From Streptomyces sp. NBC_01498 (GTDB lineage Bacteria > Actinomycetota > Actinomycetes > Streptomycetales > Streptomycetaceae), in the NCBI RefSeq assembly GCF_036327775.1, contig NZ_CP109598.1, positions 1,798,001 to 1,862,000 of the forward strand: DNA of 64,000 bases, read 5' to 3'. Position numbers and translations under genes: made by a program. Shown here piece after piece: positions 9,701 through 16,909 of this stretch. A model generated the notes under the pieces. It was not told the DNA's origin and did not search any database. It saw only the letters and a program-made list of their open reading frames with translations. The stretch's first letter is position 1; the number at the start of each line of letters is the position of its first letter.

Positions 9701-10251
9701 CGTGGGAGACCACCGGTGGGGGCGACGGACAGCAGAACGGACACGACAACGGCGGGGTCGATCTCTTCGGCCGTGCCCCTCGGCCGGCCGGTACGCCGGA
9801 GGAGCCGGCGGGCGCCGACCGGCGGACACCGTCCCCCGGGACCCATCGGAAGAACGACACCCACGAGACGACGTACGCACCGGCGACCCCGCAGTCGCGG
9901 AACGGGCTGAGTGACGCGGACGGCAGCGACGACTGGCGTTCGACCAACGACGCGCGGTGGCAGCGGGCCGAGAAGCTCCGAGAGCCCAAGGCGGGCGGGA
10001 TCACCCCGTCGGGTCTTCCCCGGCGCGTTCCCAAGGCCAACCTGATCGAGGGAACGGCGGAGGCGACGCCGCAGACGGGGCCCCAGGTCTCGCGAGCGCC
10101 GGAGGACATCCGTGGCAGGCTGAGCAGCCTGCGGCGGGGCGTCCAGCGGGGCCGCGACGCCAACGCGGGCAACACCGGAGCGACGGAAACGGGGACGGAT
10201 ACGAACGGACCGGGCCGAGGCCCGGGCGGTACCTACCACCAGGAGCGTTAG
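6760..10251 (+). CDS. cvnA2: Conservon sensor-like histidine kinase CvnA2
   Basis: Receptor-kinase-like component of the second conservon. From GTG 6760 the product has 1163 aa. The N-terminus reads RRSKTSTAERAARGNFTPP, with helix 1 at about 55-72, a NIT-type sensing region, helix 2 at about 394-414, HAMP, and an ATPase domain at about 597-705 with LLAELLENAT and a G-box region (MGLFVVGRLADRHG). A Gly/Tyr/Gln-rich tail follows, with the same conserved end as CvnA1 (GLPRRVPKANL, GPQVSRAPEDIRGRL). An in-frame GTG at 6670 would add 30 residues with no family-like character; I prefer 6760, which has GAGAGG 11 bases upstream. It overlaps nothing; cvnB2 starts 2 bases after the stop codon begins its spacer. 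The sensing half is clearly diverged from CvnA1, while the kinase core is close. Confidence 0.9.
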   Translation: MRRSKTSTAERAARGNFTPPRRTAGPPADASGKPPVPGSTSRLAPRNWRVPTRLNAILLIPVLVGLVMGGFQVKASVDTWQEAQDAERTALVVRAASEYGQALLNERDLTAQPLLTNQRDAKAVVDARAATDAAKAGFDRAVRSMPDTAGLERRLRLFRGEEPKLEAIRQTAYTAGVETPDKSGRSGGPVATEEGYVLVQHSLMEFSNELGLGTGNITSYGRTVYAIQLSKAAASLQRSIGLHLLVRPSEKPAVRAGQSIAFSSYAYLEDIALAEYVSGGTDADTAKLRKVMTAQAVEGAKRLATARQQAAAAGEKFVAPPAVDGSVVDGMVAAIATGDSPALLEERGVTPGAWMAATTAEFDGYTIIEKDLVDNAVGDAAQIADGARNDAVLNGAIVVIALLAAFVLAGMMARQMSRSMRQLRTAAFGIAEQRLPMLVDQLSRTEPGRVDTRVQPIPIDSRDEIGEVARAFDQVHREAVRLAAEQAMLRGNVNAIFTNLSRRNQSLIEGQLTLITELENNEAEPEQLENLFKLDHLATRMRRNGENLLVLAGEEPGRRWNQPVPLVDVLRAASSEVESYERIELSGVPETEIHGQAVTDLVHLLAELLENATTFSSPQTKVRVTATRLPDGRVMIEIHDKGIGLTADDFADINHKLANPPTVDAAVSQRMGLFVVGRLADRHGVRVQLRPSGEQAGTTSLVMLPDAITHGGGGEQLPPDDFTVSQIIPEQRGAAFEPESGAFSTPMLTAAELGFDDSRYDDGSGTPGADPRSLDPVNRSLMRDERRAALGGGTAPGLPGSGQPLYGDQVDGQYREGADGQFAPQEAPYEQNGYAADRNGAEAGQGYQGAGYDAYGTGGGYPAGGEGYGTPDGYPEQQDPLGGPYPEAGQDAARSNGAGSGDLFAPQANQGGWSDPSGYQGGYESAGQPDAESPNGAAPDSGDRVEFERPGPSPSTSHTLTGAGLPRRGGPAKSPKPGPGSWETTGGGDGQQNGHDNGGVDLFGRAPRPAGTPEEPAGADRRTPSPGTHRKNDTHETTYAPATPQSRNGLSDADGSDDWRSTNDARWQRAEKLREPKAGGITPSGLPRRVPKANLIEGTAEATPQTGPQVSRAPEDIRGRLSSLRRGVQRGRDANAGNTGATETGTDTNGPGRGPGGTYHQER

Positions 10252-10252
10252 T

Positions 10253-10675
10253 GTGAGCCCGATGAGCCAGGCGGCGCAGAATCTCAACTGGTTGATCACC
10301 AACTTCGTGGACCACACCCCTGGGGTGTCCCACACCGTGGTGGTCTCCGCCGACGGACTCCTGCTGGCCATGTCCGAGGGTTTCCCGCGGGACCGCGCCG
10401 ACCAACTGGCTGCTGTCGCCTCCGGGTTGACCTCGCTGACCGCCGGGGCCTCCCGGATCTTCGAGGGCGGTGCCGTGACCCAGACCGTGGTCGAGATGGA
10501 GCGCGGCTTCCTGTTCCTCATGTCGGTCTCGGACGGCTCCTCGCTGGCCGTCCTCGCGCACCCCGACGCCGACATCGGCCTGGTGGGTTACGAAATGGCT
10601 CTGCTCGTCGACCGGGCGGGAACGGTGCTGACGCCGGACCTGCGCGCCGAACTCCAGGGAAGTCTTCTCAACTAA
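10253..10675 (+). CDS. cvnB2: Conservon roadblock/LC7 protein CvnB2
   Basis: Roadblock/LC7 partner of CvnD2, 140 aa, nearly identical to CvnB1 in protein sequence. GTG is taken as the start, with AGGAG (in caccaggagcgttag) just upstream; a second ATG three codons in is less well spaced. It follows cvnA2 with a one-base gap, implying coupled translation. The DNA differs from cvnB1 at many synonymous sites, unlike the cvnD pair, so the protein similarity here is selection rather than recent copying. Confidence 0.9.
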   Translation: MSPMSQAAQNLNWLITNFVDHTPGVSHTVVVSADGLLLAMSEGFPRDRADQLAAVASGLTSLTAGASRIFEGGAVTQTVVEMERGFLFLMSVSDGSSLAVLAHPDADIGLVGYEMALLVDRAGTVLTPDLRAELQGSLLN

Positions 10676-10769
10676 CAGACAGACAGTGCGTTTCGCGCCA
10701 TTGCACCATAGGGTTCGTGGCGCGACTCCACACGACAGTTACCGGCGACCGGAGTCGGAGGAGGAAACG

Positions 10770-11465
10770 GTGGCGACACCCCCAGGCGGACATCCTTACG
10801 AGGGTGGCCGACAGGTACCGGGTGATCATGCCCGGAACCACTTCAACTCCCCCTCCACGCCGGGCGGAAACGGCGGCCGGGGCGGGCAGTGGGACGGCGG
10901 CGGGCAGTCGTACGACCCGCTGGGGCAGCCGTACCAGCAGCCCCAACAGCCGTACGGACAGCAGCCGTCGTACGGTCAGGGACCCCAACAGCCGTACGGG
11001 CGGCAGGCGTCGTACGATCAGGGGTCTCAACAGCCGTACGGCCAGCGGCCCTCGTACGGTCAGGGACAGCCACACAGTCAGCAGGCACAGCCGAGGCGCC
11101 GTCAGGAGCCGGAGTACGCCACGCACAACCCGTTGGTACGTCCGTACGCCATGACCGGCGGCCGGACGCGCCCGCGGTACCAGCTCGCCATCGAGGCACT
11201 GGTCAGCACGACGGCCGATCCGTCGCGGCTGCAAGGGCAGTTGCCCGAGCACCAGCGGATCTGCCGACTCTGTTTCGAGATCAAATCGGTCGCCGAGATT
11301 TCGGCACTGCTCTCCATCCCCCTGGGCGTCGCCCGGATCCTCGTAGCCGACCTGGCGGAGGCCGGACTTGTCGCCATTCACCAACCCGGCGGCGACGAGA
11401 CCGCCGGGGGCCAACCAGATGTGACACTGCTCGAAAGGGTGCTCAGTGGACTTCGCAAGCTCTAG
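10770..11465 (+). CDS. cvnC2: Conservon DUF742 protein CvnC2 with Gln/Tyr repeat linker
   Basis: DUF742 component, 231 aa from GTG 10770, which has GGAGGAGG 5 bases upstream; a longer open frame from 10686 has no ribosome site. Residues about 45-110 are a low-complexity linker of QQPYGQ and SYGQG repeats, encoded by about seven repeats of a 30-36-base element between 10930 and 11080. The DUF742 core (NPLVRPYAMTGGRTRPRYQL onwards) follows. The last 20 bases overlap cvnD2 exactly as in the first conservon. Such Q/Y repeats are prone to length change and may tether or phase-separate the complex; that is inference. Confidence 0.9.
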   Translation: MATPPGGHPYEGGRQVPGDHARNHFNSPSTPGGNGGRGGQWDGGGQSYDPLGQPYQQPQQPYGQQPSYGQGPQQPYGRQASYDQGSQQPYGQRPSYGQGQPHSQQAQPRRRQEPEYATHNPLVRPYAMTGGRTRPRYQLAIEALVSTTADPSRLQGQLPEHQRICRLCFEIKSVAEISALLSIPLGVARILVADLAEAGLVAIHQPGGDETAGGQPDVTLLERVLSGLRKL

Positions 11466-12027
11466 CGGCGGTGCAGCCCGCTCAACCACCAGCGCGAAGA
11501 TCGTGGTGGCGGGCGGCTTCGGCGTGGGCAAGACCACGTTCGTCGGCGCCGTCTCGGAGATCAACCCGCTGCGTACCGAAGCCGTCATGACCAGCGCCTC
11601 CGCCGGCATCGACGACCTCACCCACACCGGGGACAAGACCACCACCACGGTGGCCATGGACTTCGGCCGCATCACCCTCGACCAGGACCTGATCCTGTAC
11701 CTGTTCGGCACCCCCGGACAGGACCGCTTCTGGTTCATGTGGGACGACCTCGTACGCGGCGCCATCGGCGCCGTCGTCCTCGTCGACACCCGCCGCCTCG
11801 CCGACTGCTTCCCCGCCGTCGACTACTTCGAGAACTCCGGCCTCCCCTTCGTCATCGCCCTCAACGGCTTCGACGGACACCAGCCCTACACCCCCGACGA
11901 GGTACGCGAGGCGCTCCAGATCGGCCCCGACACCCCGATCATCACCACCGACGCCCGCCACCGCGCGGACGCCAAGAGCGGACTCATCACCCTGGTCGAA
12001 CACGCCCTCATGGCGCGGCTGCGTTAG
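11446..12027 (+). CDS. cvnD2: Conservon Ras-like GTPase CvnD2
   Basis: Ras-like GTPase of the second conservon, 193 aa from GTG, differing from CvnD1 at only a handful of residues (Ile to Val near 110, Glu to Asp in the PDEVREAL region, Ala to Thr, terminal LR for LK). P-loop GGFGVGKT, GTPGQDR and NGFDG motifs are all present. With essentially the same effector and switch regions, CvnD1 and CvnD2 could exchange partners between the two receptor complexes. A perfect terminator hairpin follows 42 bases downstream. Confidence 0.93.
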   Translation: MDFASSSGGAARSTTSAKIVVAGGFGVGKTTFVGAVSEINPLRTEAVMTSASAGIDDLTHTGDKTTTTVAMDFGRITLDQDLILYLFGTPGQDRFWFMWDDLVRGAIGAVVLVDTRRLADCFPAVDYFENSGLPFVIALNGFDGHQPYTPDEVREALQIGPDTPIITTDARHRADAKSGLITLVEHALMARLR

Positions 12028-12069
12028 TTCCGTCCGTCCGGGCCGCGCGCGTCCGGACCGATGCCGCGA

Positions 12070-12101
12070 AAGGCCCCGTACTCCTCGGAGTGCGGGGCCT
12101 T
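12070..12101 (+). terminator. Hairpin terminator after cvnD2
   Basis: AAGGCCCCG pairs with CGGGGCCTT and the stem continues inward through TACTCC/GGAGTG (15 pairs, one G-T) around a 2-base loop. It lies 42 bases after the cvnD2 stop. Confidence 0.75.
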
Positions 12102-12160
12102 CGCCGTTCCCCCGCCCGCCGGCCCGTGCGGGGCTCCGAGCGCGACACCGTCGCCGCCGC

Positions 12161-12184
12161 CGACACCGACACCGACACCGACAC
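12161..12184. repeat. Hexanucleotide repeat (CGACAC)4
   Basis: Four tandem copies of CGACAC sit between two terminators in the convergent spacer between cvnD2 and accE. No gene is seen in the 265-base spacer. Likely neutral slippage sequence. Confidence 0.7.
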
Positions 12185-12227
12185 GGGCGCACCGGCACAG
12201 ACGCACCGACACGGACGGCGACGTGCC

Positions 12228-12259
12228 GGAGCCCCGCACGGTGGTCCGTGCGGGGCTCC
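12228..12259 (-). terminator. Hairpin terminator after accE
   Basis: GGAGCCCCGCACGG and its exact complement CCGTGCGGGGCTCC form a perfect 14-bp stem with a TGGT loop, 33 bases beyond the accE stop on the minus strand. Confidence 0.75.
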
Positions 12260-12292
12260 TGTCGTACGTACGGGCGCCGGGGCGCCCCGTGC

Positions 12293-12526
12293 TCAGCCCT
12301 GCCAGCTGTGCGGGGCCCGGAAGCCCGGCGTGCGCTCCAGACGGCGCCAGCCGGCCGTCGAGCGGCCACGGTGCGACGGGGCGGTGTCCGCGCCGGTACG
12401 GGCGGCGGCGCGGGCCATCAGGACGGCGGTGATGGCGGCCAGCTCCTCGGGGCCGGCCTGGCCCTTCTCGACGCGGAGCAGGGAGCTGTCGGCGCGGAGC
12501 GGGGTGACGTCTGCGGAATCGTTCAT
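12293..12526 (-). CDS. accE: Acyl-CoA carboxylase epsilon subunit
   Basis: Small subunit that stabilises and activates actinobacterial acetyl/propionyl-CoA carboxylase complexes. The 77-aa version from ATG 12526 carries the family signature RVEKGQAGPEELAAITAVLMARAA and a conserved Trp near the C-terminus (STAGWRRLER). It lies directly downstream of accB in the same direction, as expected. A GTG at 12622 overlapping the accB stop as GTGA would add 32 Pro/Ala-rich residues and couple translation; the ATG is preferred because the added stretch is low complexity, but neither start has a strong ribosome site. Confidence 0.85.
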   Translation of the reverse strand: MNDSADVTPLRADSSLLRVEKGQAGPEELAAITAVLMARAAARTGADTAPSHRGRSTAGWRRLERTPGFRAPHSWQG

Positions 12527-12618
12527 CGGGCTCGTGTCTCCGTCTTCTCGGCGGGCGGGCGGCTGTGCCGGGGGCGGCGGCGTGGGCGGCAGGGCCGCCG
12601 CACCCCGCGGGGGCGCGC

Positions 12619-14202
12619 TCACTGCGGGGGGTTGCCGTGTTTGCGGGACGGCAGGTCGGCGTGCTTCGTACGGAGCATCGTGAGGGCCGAGACGAGGACC
12701 TCACGGGTCTCGGCCGGGTCGATGACGTCGTCGACCAGCCCGCGCTCCGCGGCGTAGTAGGGGTGCATCAGCTCGGCCTTGTACTCCTTGACCATGCGTA
12801 CCCGCATGGCCTCGGGGTCCTCGGCGTCGGCGATCTGCTTGCGGAAGATGACGTTGGCGGCGCCCTCCGCGCCCATCACCGCGATCTCGTTGGTGGGCCA
12901 GGCGAAGGTGAGGTCGGCGCCGATGGACTGGGAGTCCATGACGATGTAAGCACCGCCGTACGCCTTGCGCAGGATGAGCGAGATCCGGGGGACGGTGGCG
13001 TTGCAGTACGCGTAGAGCAGCTTCGCCCCGTGGCGGATGATGCCGCCGTGCTCCTGGTCGACACCGGGCAGGAAGCCGGGCACGTCCAGCAGCGTCACGA
13101 TCGGGATGTTGAAGGCGTCGCACATCTGCACGAAGCGAGCGGCCTTCTCGGACGCCTCGATGTCCAGGACGCCCGCCAGCGACTGCGGCTGGTTGGCGAC
13201 GATGCCCACGACCTGGCCGCCGAGCCGGGACAGCGCGCAGATGATGTTGGTCGCCCAGCGTTCGTGGATCTCCAGGAAGTCGCCGTCGTCGACGAGCTCC
13301 TCGATGACCTTGCGCATGTCGTAGGGGCGGTTGCCGTCGGCCGGTACCAGGTCGAGCAGCACGTCGGAGCGGCGGTCGGCCGGGTCCTCGGACTCGGCGG
13401 CGGGCGGGTTCTCCCGGTTGTTGGAGGGGAGCATCGACAGGAGGTAGCGGACCTCCGCGATGCAGGTCTCCTCGTCGTCGTACGCGAAGTGCGCGACGCC
13501 CGACGTCTCGGCGTGCACGTCCGCGCCGCCCAGACCGTTCTGGGTGATCTCCTCGCCCGTGACCGCCTTGACGACGTCGGGGCCGGTGATGAACATCTGC
13601 GACGTCTCACGGACCATGAACACGAAGTCGGTGAGGGCGGGGCTGTACGCGGCGCCGCCGGCGCACGGGCCGAGCATCACGCTGATCTGCGGGATGACAC
13701 CGGACGCCCGGGTGTTGCGCTGGAAGATGCCGCCGTAGCCGGCGAGCGCGGAGACGCCCTCCTGGATACGGGCGCCCGCGCCGTCGTTGAGCGAGACCAG
13801 CGGGGCACCGGCCGCGATGGCCATGTCCATGATCTTGTGGATCTTGGTGGCGTGGGCCTCACCGAGAGCGCCGCCGAAGATCCGGAAGTCGTGCGCGTAG
13901 ACGAAGACCGTACGGCCCTCGACCGTGCCCCAGCCGGTGATCACACCGTCCGTGTACGGCTTCTTGGCCTCCAGGCCGAACCCGGTGGCCCGGTGCCTGC
14001 GCAGCTGTTCGACCTCTCGGAACGAGCCCTCGTCGAGCAGCAGCGCAATGCGCTCGCGGGCCGTCAGCTTGCCCTTCGCGTGCTGCGCCTCGGTGGCGCG
14101 TTCGCTCGGGCCGCTCAGTGCCTGCTGCCGCAGCGAGTGCAACTCGGCCACGCGCCCACGGGCGTCGACGGGCTCACTCGGCGTCTGGTCCACAACGGTC
14201 AT
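12619..14202 (-). CDS. accB: Acyl-CoA carboxylase carboxyltransferase (beta) subunit
   Basis: Biotin-dependent carboxyltransferase that transfers CO2 from carboxybiotin to acetyl- or propionyl-CoA, giving malonyl- or methylmalonyl-CoA. The 527 aa are the usual length, with the two crotonase-like halves. The N-half contains KLTARERIALLLDEGSF and the oxyanion-type GGAAYSPALTDF; the C-half contains the GFLPGVDQEHGGIIRHGAK segment and a KAYGGAYIVM stretch. The epsilon subunit follows. The biotinylated alpha subunit is not in this window. In Streptomyces this pair supplies malonyl-CoA for fatty acid and polyketide synthesis. Confidence 0.93.
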   Translation of the reverse strand: MTVVDQTPSEPVDARGRVAELHSLRQQALSGPSERATEAQHAKGKLTARERIALLLDEGSFREVEQLRRHRATGFGLEAKKPYTDGVITGWGTVEGRTVFVYAHDFRIFGGALGEAHATKIHKIMDMAIAAGAPLVSLNDGAGARIQEGVSALAGYGGIFQRNTRASGVIPQISVMLGPCAGGAAYSPALTDFVFMVRETSQMFITGPDVVKAVTGEEITQNGLGGADVHAETSGVAHFAYDDEETCIAEVRYLLSMLPSNNRENPPAAESEDPADRRSDVLLDLVPADGNRPYDMRKVIEELVDDGDFLEIHERWATNIICALSRLGGQVVGIVANQPQSLAGVLDIEASEKAARFVQMCDAFNIPIVTLLDVPGFLPGVDQEHGGIIRHGAKLLYAYCNATVPRISLILRKAYGGAYIVMDSQSIGADLTFAWPTNEIAVMGAEGAANVIFRKQIADAEDPEAMRVRMVKEYKAELMHPYYAAERGLVDDVIDPAETREVLVSALTMLRTKHADLPSRKHGNPPQ

Positions 14203-14697
14203 GTATCGACCCTACGAAGAACGGAGCGAAAAAGCCGCCGTCGACTCCGCACAGTCTCCTGACCGGATTCCTGGTGGAGCCGGACAGAACCGGGGCGTGC
14301 GGGGCCCGGTTCGACAGCCTGATACCCCTCGTGCTTGTGAGGTTCCTCCAGATGTCGGGTGGATGTCGGGCGGCGGCCGGTCGCGGGGGTGTGGGGAGTC
14401 GGGGCGTGGCCGGGGGCGGGGGCGGCCACGGGGCCGGGTGCGGGCGGGCGGACGGCGCGGCCCGATCGCGGGCGGCGGGTGGGGTCGGCCACGGTCGGGT
14501 GGCGGGCGGGGTGACGGACGCCGGTGCCGCTGTGGCCGATGTGGCCGATGTGAAGACCCTCGAACGAATGAGAGCGCTCTCAGCAACACCCTTGACGCGT
14601 CCCGGACACGTGACGAGAGTGGGGGACGCAGACCCGGGCGCGTGCCCCCCACACGCCGCGCCCGGCCGCGATCCCCCCACATCTCAGGAGAACTTCC
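14203..14697. other. Divergent region between accB and the GH64 gene
   Basis: About 495 bases without a supportable gene, very G-rich between 14360 and 14520. It should carry the accB promoter on the left and the glucanase promoter on the right; the only clear site is the LacI-type palindrome at 14569-14582. Confidence 0.5.
14569..14582. promoter_or_regulatory. LacI-family operator (TGAGAGCGCTCTCA) upstream of GH64
   Basis: TGAGAGCGCTCTCA is a perfect 14-bp palindrome with the central GCGC core of LacI-family sites. It differs by two symmetric bases from the CebR/CelR box TGGGAGCGCTCCCA, which controls cellulose and cello-oligosaccharide genes in actinomycetes. It lies 116 bases before the glucanase start, where it can control that promoter. 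The regulator is probably encoded elsewhere, because the lacI-type gene in this window has a different palindrome at its own promoter. Confidence 0.8.
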
Positions 14698-15921
14698 GTG
14701 ATTTCGCGCAGGATGTTTCTGACCGGCACGGCCGCCGCGGCGACGGCGCTCACCTACCCCGCCTGGGGAAGCGCTCTCAGCCCCCGCGCCAACGCCGCCG
14801 AGACCTGTGAACTGGCCCTGGTCAACAAGTCGTTGCCCGGCTCGGTCAACGCGTACGTCACCGGCCACGAGCAGGGCACCGACCGCTGGGTGCTGCTCCG
14901 CGCCGACGGCAGTGTCTACCGGCCGGAGTCGCCCGCCGAGGCCAACACCCCGCTGCCGGCCGACTGCGCCATTCCGCTGGGCGCGGCGGGCGGCGCCGCG
15001 GTGACGATGACGCTGCCCCAGATGTACGGCGCCCGCGTCTACTTCGTACGGGACGACACGCTGGACTTCTTCCTCAACCCGGGCCCGTCCCTGGTCGAAC
15101 CCGCGTTCGCGAGCGAGGACGACCCCAACTACGGCCGTACATGGTCGTTCTGCGAGTTCACCTTCAACCCGCAGCAGCTGTACTCCAACATCAGCTACGT
15201 CGACCTGGTGACCGCGCTGCCCATCGGCATCACCCTGGAGGGCGACGCGACGCACGAGGTCGCCCCGCTGCCCGACGGCGCGCTCCAGAAGATCGCCGAC
15301 GGACTGACGGCGCAGGCGGCGGCCGACGGGCAGCCGTGGGACTCGCTGATCACCCGTGGCGCCGACGGCCAGGTGCTGCGGGTCATCGCCCCGCAGAACG
15401 CCATGGCGCCGTACTTCGACCGGCCCGACGAGATGCCGTTCCGGGACGTCTTCGACGGCTACATCGAGCAGGTCTGGCAGAAGTACGCCGCCGAGGACCT
15501 GAAGATCGACCTCCAGGGCGGGCGCGGCGTGCTGGCCGGCCGGGTCGCGGGAGACACGCTCACCTTCGCGGGCGGCCACACCTTCTCGCGGCCGGTCTCG
15601 AAGGACATCTTCACCTGCAACCACGGCCCCTTCACCAACAACCCGGGCGACTCGGACGACAAGAAGGGGCTCCTGGCGCGGCTGGCGGCCGGCTTCAACC
15701 GCTCGACGCTGCTCACCCACCCGGACCAGCCGAACGGCGCCACGGCGGCGGACTACTACCGGGACCCGTCCACCAATCACTGGGCACGGCTGCTGCACGA
15801 GAACACCCCGATCGGCTACGCGTTCCCGTACGACGACGTACGGCCGGACGGCGAGCCGGACGTCTCGGGCGCGGCGCACGACGGGAACCCGGTGCGCTTC
15901 ACCGTGTCGGTCGGTTCCTGA
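14698..15921 (+). CDS. Secreted GH64 beta-1,3-glucanase
   Basis: Exported enzyme that cleaves beta-1,3-glucan; GH64 members typically release laminaripentaose. The 407-aa product starts at GTG, with AGGAG about 7 bases upstream. It has a Tat-type signal peptide (SRRMF followed by an Ala-rich core, cleavage near PRANAAE at about 33-36). The mature part matches the GH64 fold: an ELALVNKS beta-barrel start, a YVDLVTALPIGITLEG region, a FTCNHGPFTNNPGD segment and an AAGFNRSTLL C-terminal block. No carbohydrate-binding module is attached. Nearby genes encode an oligomer importer and a beta-glucosidase that could use its products. Confidence 0.88.
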   Translation: MISRRMFLTGTAAAATALTYPAWGSALSPRANAAETCELALVNKSLPGSVNAYVTGHEQGTDRWVLLRADGSVYRPESPAEANTPLPADCAIPLGAAGGAAVTMTLPQMYGARVYFVRDDTLDFFLNPGPSLVEPAFASEDDPNYGRTWSFCEFTFNPQQLYSNISYVDLVTALPIGITLEGDATHEVAPLPDGALQKIADGLTAQAAADGQPWDSLITRGADGQVLRVIAPQNAMAPYFDRPDEMPFRDVFDGYIEQVWQKYAAEDLKIDLQGGRGVLAGRVAGDTLTFAGGHTFSRPVSKDIFTCNHGPFTNNPGDSDDKKGLLARLAAGFNRSTLLTHPDQPNGATAADYYRDPSTNHWARLLHENTPIGYAFPYDDVRPDGEPDVSGAAHDGNPVRFTVSVGS

Positions 15922-15947
15922 GCCACGGCGCCGGGCCATTCCCGGCG

Positions 15948-15985
15948 GTGCCCCGTCACCCCTCCTCCCTGGGGTGACGGGGCAC
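15948..15985 (+). terminator. Hairpin terminator after the GH64 gene
   Basis: GTGCCCCGTCACCCC and its exact complement form a 15-bp stem with an 8-base loop, 27 bases after the stop codon. Confidence 0.8.
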
Positions 15986-16006
15986 TGTCGTGTGCGCCCG
16001 GGGTCG

Positions 16007-16065
16007 ACCCGGTCGGCGCGAACCCGGTCGGCGCGAACCCGGTCGGCGCGAACCCGGTCGACGGG
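16007..16065. repeat. 15-bp tandem repeat (ACCCGGTCGGCGCGA) x about 3.9
   Basis: Three full copies and one partial copy, essentially perfect, lie between the GH64 terminator and the yceI promoter. The unit is a multiple of three but no gene reads through it. Confidence 0.8.
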
Positions 16066-16105
16066 GTCACCCGATGGGCGGCGGTCACCCGATCGGCGGA
16101 AGATG

Positions 16106-16134
16106 TTGAAATTTGAACGAGACGGGTCTACGCT
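16106..16134 (+). promoter_or_regulatory. Promoter and possible operator of the yceI gene
   Basis: TTGAAA and TACGCT are separated by 17 bases, a good housekeeping-sigma promoter, giving a start near 16141 and a leader of about 37 bases. The -35 element is part of GTTGAAATTTGAAC (16105-16118), which matches its own reverse complement at 12 of 14 positions. The palindrome TGACGTCA (16134-16141) and the interrupted repeat AGTTG-N9-CAACT (16141-16159) lie over the start point. One or more of these may bind a MarR-type repressor; which one is not determined. Confidence 0.55.
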
Positions 16135-16177
16135 GACGTCAGTTGAACCTTAAACAACTACCGCACCAGGAGATGCC

Positions 16178-16807
16178 ATGTCCCTCTTCAGCCGCAAGTC
16201 CGAGTCCGCCGCCACCACCGGCTCCGCCACCGCCGTCGCCGAGGTCAACCCCGAGCTGGCCGCGCTGACCGGTGACTACACCATCGACCCGACGCACACC
16301 AGCATCGGCTTCACCGTGCGCCACGCCATGGTCACCAACGTCCGCGGCGTCTTCGGCACGCACGAGGGCACCCTGAGCCTGGACGGCTCGAAGCCGGAGA
16401 ACTCGACCGCGTCCATCGACGTGGAGCTGAACAGCATCGACACCGGCGCCCCGGACCGGGACGGTCACCTGCGCAGCGCGGACTTCTTCGACGTCGAGAA
16501 CTTCCCCCGGATGACCTTCCGCTCGACCGCCGCGGAGCAGCTGGGCGGCGACCGGTACCGCATCACGGGCGATCTGACCATCAAGGACGTCACCAAGCCG
16601 CTCAGCATCGACCTGGAGTTCAACGGCAGCGCGACCGACCCGTACGGCAACGAGCGCGTCGGTTTCGAGGGCGGCACCACGATCTCGCGCTCGGACTGGG
16701 GGCTGACCTGGAACGCCGCGCTGGAGTCCGGCGGCGTCGTCGTCAGCGACAAGGTCAAGCTGGTCTTCGACATCTCGGCGATCCGGAACAAGCCGCAGGC
16801 CGGCTGA
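16178..16807 (+). CDS. YceI-family protein
   Basis: Lipocalin-like beta-barrel of the YceI family, whose members bind isoprenoid or other amphiphilic molecules and are often stress induced. The 209 aa start at ATG with AGGAGA 4 bases upstream. The domain runs from about 35 to 205, with the family motifs YTIDPTHTSIGFTVRHAM near the start, DVENFPRMTFRST and ITGDLTIKDVTKPL in the middle, and a terminal VKLVFDISAIR. There is no signal peptide, so it is probably cytosolic. The role here is unknown. Confidence 0.9.
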   Translation: MSLFSRKSESAATTGSATAVAEVNPELAALTGDYTIDPTHTSIGFTVRHAMVTNVRGVFGTHEGTLSLDGSKPENSTASIDVELNSIDTGAPDRDGHLRSADFFDVENFPRMTFRSTAAEQLGGDRYRITGDLTIKDVTKPLSIDLEFNGSATDPYGNERVGFEGGTTISRSDWGLTWNAALESGGVVVSDKVKLVFDISAIRNKPQAG

Positions 16808-16909
16808 CCGGGCGGCCGGGCCGTGCGCAGGGGCCCAGGGGCGGCGTGCGCACCGCCGGGCGCGTACCGCGACGTGGGCGGGACCTCGGTACGCGGGCGG
16901 CGGTACGTG

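Noticed and set aside
6607..10575. A 1322-codon minus-strand frame across cvnA2
   Set aside because: Same reason as for cvnA1; it is a shadow of the real gene.
12161..12184. Functional repeat (CGACAC)4
   Set aside because: Too short and lies between two terminators; likely simple slippage.
12565..14262. Plus-strand frame antisense to accB
   Set aside because: Shadow of the carboxyltransferase gene.
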